Shown in pieces: positions 7,523 to 14,728 of a stretch of 18,726 bases of DNA. This stretch comes from JACQCV01 sp964639675 (lineage in GTDB: Bacteria; Patescibacteriota; Minisyncoccia; Phycocordibacterales; UBA12445). The translations under genes and the position numbers were made by a program. Where the stretch lies: positions 1 through 18,726 of the forward strand of contig CAZXEK010000057.1 of NCBI GenBank assembly GCA_964639675.1, given 5' to 3'. How positions within the stretch are numbered: the first letter of the stretch is position 1; every line of letters begins with the position of its first letter. The notes under the pieces were generated by a model. The model did no database searches and was not told the DNA's origin. It saw nothing but the letters and a program-made list of their open reading frames with translations.

Positions 7523-7551
7523 TGACGGCCGTCAAGGAAGTCTGGCATTTG
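7501..7551. repeat. Second copy of the repeat, upstream of the ABC exporter
   Basis: Positions 7525-7551 match 5364-5390 with 3 mismatches in 27, same orientation. Both copies also share TCAGATT at the left side (7501-7507; 5347-5353). The left arm here is diverged, so the long hairpin of the other copy is weakened, but the central palindrome is longer (12 bp, TGACGGCCGTCA at 7523-7534). The promoter -35 box lies within this copy. Confidence 0.6.
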
Positions 7552-7594
7552 TGGTGTCTATCAAATTCGGGCTACGACAGTTGATTCTAATTAA

Positions 7595-7622
7595 AGAAAA
7601 AAGCCGGGGAATTTATGCCCGG
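7595..7622 (-). terminator. Rho-independent terminator of the surface-protein gene
   Basis: CCGGG (7604-7608) pairs with CCCGG (7618-7622) around a loop of about 9 bases. On the minus strand the hairpin runs into a T-rich tail (A-rich 7592-7602). It lies about 70 bases past the stop of the giant surface-protein gene. A T-rich run on the + side (7624-7631) could make it bidirectional. Confidence 0.75.
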
Positions 7623-7691
7623 ATCTTTTTCTTGGCCTATCATCTATAATTTTCTACCTACCTCAGGATAGGTAGTGGCCATCGTAAGCGA

Positions 7692-10600
7692 CTACTGAAC
7701 AGATGCCTTAAGCTGCTTCAAGGCCTCCTGCAAAGTAGACAACTGTTTTAACAGAGAATCTATCAAGGCCGCTTTAACTTCTGGAGTCATAGACGCTGGT
7801 TTTACAGGAACTGCTGGTGTCGCTGGCGTCGCTCCCGAAACTTCTGGAACCGCTGGCGTCGCGGGAGTTGCAACCAGTTCGTTTAATTTAGCCCGAGTCT
7901 TTGGACCAAGATTACCATAGCCGCCCCCGCCCTCCTTGGCAATACCGTGAGCTTTTTGAAACTTCTTTATGGCATTTTTAGTTTGTGCACCAAAGTAACC
8001 CTTAGCAACACCCTTAGGAACCTTCAAGAACCCGCCGACTTCGAGAATATCTTGCAGAGCCTTGACGTCATCGCCAGAGCTACCAATATTTACAATTTTC
8101 AAGAATCTGTATCCGCTGGCTACCCCTCCCAGACCAGGAGCACTTGCAGGAGTTGCTAGTGCATAAACTGTCGGAGTCAGAGCTTTTGTCGTGGCAGATG
8201 TTTGAGCCGTTACTACAGAAGTAGTAGTATACCCGGATCCACTTCCGCCGCCCGAAACAATTACACCACCATCACCACCAGAAAAAGTTGTCGCACTAAC
8301 CGCCGTCGAAGCCGCAGATTCAGAAGCGCCACTAGATTTATAAGCCGACACTTTGTAGTAGTAAGTCGTCCTAATAGACAAACCAGTATTAGTATAGGTT
8401 GTAGCTGTTCCAACATCTGCAAGAAGAGGGAAACTGCCCCCAGCTGCGGTGTCTCTATAAAGGTAGTAACCCTCCGCAGCACTCACAGAACTCCAGGATA
8501 ATGCAACTTGGGCAGTGGCGACTGCAGCAGTGGCAGTCAAACCTGTAGGAACATCAGGTGGTGTCACACCTGTCGGTGAAGACAGTGCGTAATTAGAGAA
8601 GTGAGTGCCGGAAGCAATGAAGCTGACCGTAGAGACATTTGATAGATCCTCACTCGGTGTTACAGCATTGCCAGATGAATCTTTGTAAGTCGCAACCGTA
8701 CTTAAAGTTTCCCAATCGGCTTTCTCAGTGCTATAAGAGACCACTGTCAATTTTCCAACAGCTGTAACAGTCGTCACACCTGCTGCTACCAATTCTGCTT
8801 TAGTATAAATCAGCTCTATCAGAGCTTTCTTCCCAGACTGAAGATCTGTGACCTGATTACCACCAGAGAAGGCACTTATATCCTGAGCTCTACTAGCGAC
8901 AATATTAACACTTGTCGTATCTGGATAGTTGCTCGTCTGTTTGACCGTCAGATAGGCACTGGCACTAGCTGAACCTAAAGCATTAGCATCAAGACTGATC
9001 TTATTACCAGAAGTGTCACTAAATGAACCAGCGGAGGTGTCAGTGAAGGTGTTTGAAGTATTCAGAGTTGAAGTGATAGAAGCAACAACTGAAGGGGTAA
9101 CATTTATGCTGCTCTGTGAACTAGAGACTGTTAATGGATTTGAGGCTGATCCAGCTTCCAGATAACCATCGGCAGTGGCAAAAATTCTCCAGACACCAGG
9201 TGTGACATTCAAAGTGTAGGTACCATCCGTACTGGTCTGAGTTATGGCCTGACCACCCCCAACCTTTTCACCACGGACAAATGCACTAGAAGCAGCGGAA
9301 CCGCCAGCGGTCACTGTGCCAGAGATTGTCAAAGATGACTGAGTCAGAATGAAGTTCTGTGATGTCGCACCAGAAACTGTCACTGTTATGGGAGTGGCAA
9401 TATATTGTGGTTTTGATACCAAAACTTGATAAGTACCATTAGATGCCTTGATACTGTAACCGCCAGAAGAGGTGGCCTGAGTACCAAACTGAACACCATT
9501 GGTCTGATCAACGAACTGAATCCAAGCGCCATCAAGCTCATTACCAGAAGTTGCTGAAGTTTTATAGACTGTACCGGAGATCGTACTTAGGCTTGCTGAT
9601 GAGGTGTTTACGACAATTTTAATTGACTCAGTCGGATGGGTGATCTTCAACGTACCGGAAGTAACTGTCGTACCCGCACTATCAGAAGCAACCGAAATGT
9701 TAGCCGGTGGTACACCCTGGATATATGCCCTGACGGTATAAGCCGAAGTGCTGGAAGCGAGCAACATCGAAGTGCTAGAAGAATTCGTGATCTCAACATG
9801 GTTTGCTAAACCAGTCGTCTTATCAAACAGATCAATAAGAGCTTTGGAGACAACCGTAAGATTACCACTCGAATCTTTAATACTGATATTAACCGTCCCG
9901 CGAACCGGAACCCGGATGTTTTTAGTGGTTGAGGCTGTCAGATTTATCGTGCCTATTGCCGAACCATTATCACCAATAGCTGCAATCTTGCCATAGCTTG
10001 GACTGAAGACGTCTTGGATCGTATAGCCAGTAGCGGAAGGAACCCTAATAGTATAAGCACCATCACTTCCGGAAATACCCTCATTAACGCTTGTACCATT
10101 TGAGAGACGAATAATTGCGCCGGTCAAACCCTCACCAGTCGTAAAAGCGTTATCACTATTACTGTCTTCATAAATATTCCCAGAAAGAATACTGAAGGTT
10201 TGGCTAGATGATGGAGCAAAGTTTATATTTGATTGACTGCTACCAGAGATCGTCACAGTCTGCGCGCTCATCGGACCGAAACCCGGAATAAAGGAACTAA
10301 CTTTCCAAGTCCCATTATCAACATACAAGGTGTAGTTACCAGTCGAGGAGTCAGTTAAAGCGTCAGCTCGCCCTGGAGCATCTGTACGATAAGCAAATAC
10401 AGGGGCATTACCAATAGCGTTAGTGCCATCAGTTACCTGGCCAGTAATAGTGTAGCCTGGCTTAACCATCTTCAAAACAAATGGATTCGCCCCTGATGAA
10501 CCCGTCGAAGCAGTAGCGCTACCATCAACATAGACATTTCCTGATGAATCCACAACGACCGTCACCTTTCTTGATTCGCCAATGCCAGGAGAGTAAGCGC

Positions 10601-13600
10601 CAACTATATAAGATCCAGCCACCACCTTTAGAGAGAAACTGCCTGCTGTCGAACTCTGGGTGTTATTACCACTACCACCACCACTATCCGTAGAAGGGGC
10701 GAAGGCAAACACCATGGCGCCAGCAATAGAATTACCACTGCCATCTTTCAAAACTCCAGAGATGGTTTTATCAGCAGTTGAAATTGTAAAGGTGTTGGAC
10801 GTTGCGGAGGATCCGGCAATAGTTGTAGTACAAGCGGAAGGACAGCCAGAAACCACAACACTAACAGGCTTCGGCACTGCCCAATTTGGTGAAGGTGGTG
10901 GGCCATTAAAACTACCTCCACTCTTCGGCATAGCTGGACCAATACCAACTCCCCAAATACCATTGACTCTAGGAATAGGGATAGTTGTCAAGGTTGCGGC
11001 GTTTAAAGCAGACGCACCTGGAGTAACTGTCTTAACCACGAACTGACCAGGACCGCCAGCAAAAACATCGACTGTCTCAGCTGTAGTGAAGGTACTAGCA
11101 GCCGCTGTTAATTTAACAGTAAAGGTTATGGAAGCTGTGGTCGGTATCAAGGCGAAATTTCTGGTAATAATGCTCGTGGAAGTGGCCTGAACAGGTGTCG
11201 GCATAGCACTACCGAAGAAAGTAGTCGAAGTGGCGCCATTAGCATCGGAAGCTCCAGAAATAAATGGGTCAGTAAACACCATGTAGTCACTACCACCACC
11301 GAAGTTGTTGGTCAAAAATTGGGTTCCAACCGGAATATTTGTAAACTGATAAACACCGTTAGAATCAGTCGTTGCTTCAAGCGGACCAGTCTGTGGTGAC
11401 ATTAGACGCACCGTCACATCCTTAAGATTACCGCCGTTGCCAGAGACAAGTCCACGGATAGTAGTAACAGCTCCGCCACCAGCAGTGCCGCCGGTGATAT
11501 AGATTGGATTGGCATTAAAAGATTCGAGTAGGTTGCCAGAGGCATTCTTTGATTTGATATCTATGCTATATCCAGAGCTATCTATACCCTTAGGAATAGA
11601 AGGGTTCTTTAATCCGGCAACTGTGAACTTCAAGAAGTCATGAGTGTCACTATTCTCAAGCCGAGTGGCAGTATCCAATGTGATAGTTACGGTCTTGGCT
11701 AAAGTATCAGTCGAAATATTTTTAATACCAACCGTACCAGGACCAGGACCATTTATATCGCTATTCTGGCTTGCTATAAAAGGATTATTACTCGAGGTGG
11801 TCGCGGTACAACAGAGGCCGAAATCAGAACTTGATGGGAAAGTAACAACAATTGTACCGTTAGCCGGAATCTGGCTGGAGATCGGAAGCTCAAAACTATA
11901 AGTTGTTGAAGCACTAATGAAGGTCGACTGCGGGCGAATATTTACTGGTGGCATAAAGCCGATACCCGATGATGTAAAGTTTGGTTTATCACCAGATGTC
12001 GAACCTGAAAATGTACCCGGGCCGACATTACCGCCAGTCTGAGCAAAAGATGAGGCCGTGGCAGTAAAGGAGTTAACGCTAGTCATAGTGTTACCAGAAA
12101 TATCTCTAATATTCTGTGCGGTTATAGTAAATTGGCTACCGGCATTAATCCTAAGGCCAGTCAATCGAACTGTTCTAGTGGTCGAATCATAACTCATCGA
12201 CTGACCAGCAAGCGCTGAAAGTGTCTGAGCTACTCCACCAACGGTCAAGGTGTAGTTCGAAAGGTTAGTAGCGTCAGTCTGATTAACAGCTTCATTCCAA
12301 GTTATAGCAACACTAAAGTCGTCGGCATTAACAAACATTACGGAGGGAGGAGCGGTGTCAGTATTAACAGCTTCAACTGTCCAACTTCTAGTGACATCCA
12401 GACCGAGATAGATACCAGAAACATTTTTTATCGATGCACCCTTAAGAGTTAAGGTGAGACTCTGTCCAATAGGCAAAACATTATTAGGAACAATATGTCC
12501 CTCCTTAGCAACCGGCAAGTAAGACACCGCGGCTGGTAGATTGGATCCACCCGTTACACTTAGAACAACTGCACCAGAAGTGGCTGTAGTGGTGTCAATA
12601 TTGTCATCAAAGCTAAAGATGAAGTCATTGGTGTTGGCAGTTATGGTCAGACCGTTAGTTGGAATAACGCCGACAATTCCAGGGCCAGTGGTGTCACTCG
12701 CCGATGATGTTGTGAAGGTAGAGGTGTAAACAGAAGGCATAGAGACACCGTTCAGTGTCCTAACACCAGAAACTGTCAAAGTGTAAGTGGTGTTAGCAGT
12801 CAAGGTACTGCTCAAGGTTGCAGTCAAAATATTCTTACTCGTCGAAGTACTCAAGTTAAAAGCAGATAGTGTAATGCCACCACTTAAGGTTATGTTTGAA
12901 GCATTCAAGGTCGACAGATCAAGCCCTGCCTGATTCCATTCAATAGCAATCTTAGAAAGATTGCGGGGAATATTGCTACCCCCCTTAAACGGACTCACGC
13001 CGACTACCATCGGTGGAGTAATATTTTTCTGTGTCTGACCCACTAAACCTGTAGTAAACGTGATCTGATAAGGCTGATTACCCATCTGAAAACCGTTCTG
13101 ATCTAGAGGGTTACCAGAGAGATCAAGCATACTTGAGGTCGCAGTGAAAGTATAAGTGGTACTCGGACTCAATAAGGCAGACAGATTACATTTAGCCTGC
13201 GGTTCGAAATTACCAGGAAATGGGTTATACGAAACACTGCTACATAGATTAGTGCCAGAATTCTGTGCCACCAAAGTTACCGTAGTGGTCGGGGTTGCCG
13301 AAACGATGGTGCCAGAAGCCAGAGTTTTATTTAACATAAAACCAACGAAGTTGATGTCCGGTGATACATTGGTCTGGTTATTACCAGGGAAGGAACCCTG
13401 AACCTGAACTGTTGATGTATCTTGCATACCGCCACCAAAAGGAAACTCTTTAGGCTTAGAACTATTCTGGGGACCGGAGTTTGTCTGCACCACAAACTCT
13501 GCCGAGTTATCGTTCCTGTCAACACCGTTACCCTTACCAGCATCAACTCCACCCTGAGCCAATGTCCCAGCTGTCGAAGTGGCCATCGGATATCCTTGGG

Positions 13601-14642
13601 CTAAACGCTCCATGCTTGTGCCATCTTGTAAATTTAGCGGGGCGCCAACTGCACCAACCGTATCGCTATTTTCGCAATTAGCAGACGGCTGTGCTCCCCA
13701 ACAGACCATATCAATCTTGCTCGAAGTAGCATTAGCTACTACTGACGATGTCGCGATAGAGAGACCTCCATCCACTCCCAGAGTAAACTGACCACCGGTT
13801 ATAGTGTCATAGCTTGCATCAAGTGAAACTGAATTGTTGCTATAGTTTGAAGCAGAACCAATCAAAAAGAAACCGTAGCCTGGAATTACTTTTTTAACAT
13901 AATTTAATGTCTTCCTCTGGGCTCCACCGGTACTATTAAACAGATAAAGACTCAGGGGCAGATCAGCTAAGTTTATATCAGCTGAACCAGTATTGTAGAG
14001 CTCAACAAATTCATCTTCCGGGTTACCAGTCGCACCAATTTTAATCTCACTTATCTTTATTGGAGCAGTTTGATTTAAAACAGCCTTCTTGTTGGAAGAG
14101 AAGGCCGTACCGAGACCTAAACCACCCGTAGTCGAAGCATAGTTTGCCTGAAGAGCGACATTGAAGGCATGGCTGTTGGTAATTCCAGAGACAGCTGTAG
14201 TGCTGGCAATAATATAAAACTGGACACCAGAAGATCCGACAGTAACAGCGGTTGCTGGAGTCAAGACAATTAGAGTACTATCGCTCATTGGCGAGGTCGA
14301 AGCGGCACCAGGAATAAATGTATCCTGGTCAGGCTGAAAACCAAAGGTGGCACCGGACTCTTTCCAGAGAGAGACCCTCGAAATCTCACCTTGAGTCATA
14401 GTGGTAGATGCAACTATCTGAAAGCCGATCTTAGATAAGGTGTCCGTGCCAGTTAACTGAGCCAGCCTAAATTGAGCGAGTGGTAAGAGTGAACCAGCTC
14501 CAACATTATTAATCGGCTCGAAGAATGCGTCGATTGGTGGAGCATCCTCAGTGATCGCTGCGATGGCATGAGGGACGACCGCAAACAACATTAAAAAAAT
14601 AAATACGCCAAAAGAAAAAAACTTTTTGATAGAGATAAACAT
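7692..14642 (-). CDS. Giant secreted surface protein: LTD, Ig-like, carboxypeptidase-regulatory, FN3 and peptidoglycan-binding domains
   Basis: A 2316-residue exported protein, probably a cell-wall-bound adhesin or structural surface protein. Residues 1-28 form a signal peptide (basic start, hydrophobic core, AIAA cleavage region). Then come a lamin-tail domain at about 195-265 (KISEIKIG, EFVELYN), SbsA/Big_5-type Ig-like domains at about 400-865, a region with a CC pair (LCCTATTSS) near 950, six or more carboxypeptidase-regulatory-like repeats from about 1055 to 1840 (ISGxVxDGxG patterns), a fibronectin type III domain near 2025-2115, and a PG_binding_1 domain near 2180-2250 (GYFGAQTKNAIKKFQKAHGI, LGPKTRAKLNE). 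The C-terminus has an ATPATPAVP repeat, then a short helix. No LPXTG or terminal TM anchor is present, so the peptidoglycan-binding domain probably retains it. Ser/Thr content is very high. Ligand unknown. It has its own promoter and terminator, no Shine-Dalgarno. Confidence 0.9.
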   Translation of the reverse strand: MFISIKKFFSFGVFIFLMLFAVVPHAIAAITEDAPPIDAFFEPINNVGAGSLLPLAQFRLAQLTGTDTLSKIGFQIVASTTMTQGEISRVSLWKESGATFGFQPDQDTFIPGAASTSPMSDSTLIVLTPATAVTVGSSGVQFYIIASTTAVSGITNSHAFNVALQANYASTTGGLGLGTAFSSNKKAVLNQTAPIKISEIKIGATGNPEDEFVELYNTGSADINLADLPLSLYLFNSTGGAQRKTLNYVKKVIPGYGFFLIGSASNYSNNSVSLDASYDTITGGQFTLGVDGGLSIATSSVVANATSSKIDMVCWGAQPSANCENSDTVGAVGAPLNLQDGTSMERLAQGYPMATSTAGTLAQGGVDAGKGNGVDRNDNSAEFVVQTNSGPQNSSKPKEFPFGGGMQDTSTVQVQGSFPGNNQTNVSPDINFVGFMLNKTLASGTIVSATPTTTVTLVAQNSGTNLCSSVSYNPFPGNFEPQAKCNLSALLSPSTTYTFTATSSMLDLSGNPLDQNGFQMGNQPYQITFTTGLVGQTQKNITPPMVVGVSPFKGGSNIPRNLSKIAIEWNQAGLDLSTLNASNITLSGGITLSAFNLSTSTSKNILTATLSSTLTANTTYTLTVSGVRTLNGVSMPSVYTSTFTTSSASDTTGPGIVGVIPTNGLTITANTNDFIFSFDDNIDTTTATSGAVVLSVTGGSNLPAAVSYLPVAKEGHIVPNNVLPIGQSLTLTLKGASIKNVSGIYLGLDVTRSWTVEAVNTDTAPPSVMFVNADDFSVAITWNEAVNQTDATNLSNYTLTVGGVAQTLSALAGQSMSYDSTTRTVRLTGLRINAGSQFTITAQNIRDISGNTMTSVNSFTATASSFAQTGGNVGPGTFSGSTSGDKPNFTSSGIGFMPPVNIRPQSTFISASTTYSFELPISSQIPANGTIVVTFPSSSDFGLCCTATTSSNNPFIASQNSDINGPGPGTVGIKNISTDTLAKTVTITLDTATRLENSDTHDFLKFTVAGLKNPSIPKGIDSSGYSIDIKSKNASGNLLESFNANPIYITGGTAGGGAVTTIRGLVSGNGGNLKDVTVRLMSPQTGPLEATTDSNGVYQFTNIPVGTQFLTNNFGGGSDYMVFTDPFISGASDANGATSTTFFGSAMPTPVQATSTSIITRNFALIPTTASITFTVKLTAAASTFTTAETVDVFAGGPGQFVVKTVTPGASALNAATLTTIPIPRVNGIWGVGIGPAMPKSGGSFNGPPPSPNWAVPKPVSVVVSGCPSACTTTIAGSSATSNTFTISTADKTISGVLKDGSGNSIAGAMVFAFAPSTDSGGGSGNNTQSSTAGSFSLKVVAGSYIVGAYSPGIGESRKVTVVVDSSGNVYVDGSATASTGSSGANPFVLKMVKPGYTITGQVTDGTNAIGNAPVFAYRTDAPGRADALTDSSTGNYTLYVDNGTWKVSSFIPGFGPMSAQTVTISGSSQSNINFAPSSSQTFSILSGNIYEDSNSDNAFTTGEGLTGAIIRLSNGTSVNEGISGSDGAYTIRVPSATGYTIQDVFSPSYGKIAAIGDNGSAIGTINLTASTTKNIRVPVRGTVNISIKDSSGNLTVVSKALIDLFDKTTGLANHVEITNSSSTSMLLASSTSAYTVRAYIQGVPPANISVASDSAGTTVTSGTLKITHPTESIKIVVNTSSASLSTISGTVYKTSATSGNELDGAWIQFVDQTNGVQFGTQATSSGGYSIKASNGTYQVLVSKPQYIATPITVTVSGATSQNFILTQSSLTISGTVTAGGSAASSAFVRGEKVGGGQAITQTSTDGTYTLNVTPGVWRIFATADGYLEAGSASNPLTVSSSQSSINVTPSVVASITSTLNTSNTFTDTSAGSFSDTSGNKISLDANALGSASASAYLTVKQTSNYPDTTSVNIVASRAQDISAFSGGNQVTDLQSGKKALIELIYTKAELVAAGVTTVTAVGKLTVVSYSTEKADWETLSTVATYKDSSGNAVTPSEDLSNVSTVSFIASGTHFSNYALSSPTGVTPPDVPTGLTATAAVATAQVALSWSSVSAAEGYYLYRDTAAGGSFPLLADVGTATTYTNTGLSIRTTYYYKVSAYKSSGASESAASTAVSATTFSGGDGGVIVSGGGSGSGYTTTSVVTAQTSATTKALTPTVYALATPASAPGLGGVASGYRFLKIVNIGSSGDDVKALQDILEVGGFLKVPKGVAKGYFGAQTKNAIKKFQKAHGIAKEGGGGYGNLGPKTRAKLNELVATPATPAVPEVSGATPATPAVPVKPASMTPEVKAALIDSLLKQLSTLQEALKQLKASVQ

Positions 14643-14687
14643 ATTATTAAAATTATTACTTTTTAATTTTCTAAATCACAAACTATA

Positions 14688-14716
14688 AATATATTAGCAC
14701 AATAGTAAAAAAGCAA
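14688..14716 (-). promoter_or_regulatory. Putative promoter of the surface-protein gene
   Basis: On the minus strand TTGCTT (14716-14711), a 17-base spacer and TATATT (14693-14688) predict a start near 14681 and a leader of about 40 bases with no Shine-Dalgarno. The same hexamer and spacing occur at secG. It lies in the 86-base gap after the helicase gene, where I see no terminator, so read-through is also possible. Confidence 0.45.
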
Positions 14717-14728
14717 AAAAGATACGTC

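Larger units (their letters stand above)
7317..7691 (-). other. 375-base gap: surface-protein terminator, repeat, promoter and leader of the ABC exporter
   Basis: In minus-strand order it contains a 7-bp hairpin (7654-7660 with 7669-7675), the surface-protein terminator (7595-7622), the repeat copy with a perfect 12-bp palindrome TGACGGCCGTCA (7523-7534), a promoter (7495-7522), a possible leader peptide (7478-7431), a leader terminator (7393-7371), an alternative stem (7388-7383 with 7365-7360) and the Shine-Dalgarno (7328-7323). No long open frame is present. Confidence 0.7.

Noticed and set aside
8202..14000. Open frames on the opposite strand and in other frames of the surface-protein gene
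   Set aside because: They lack ribosome sites and family features and are explained by the Ser/Thr/Gly-rich codon bias of the real gene.
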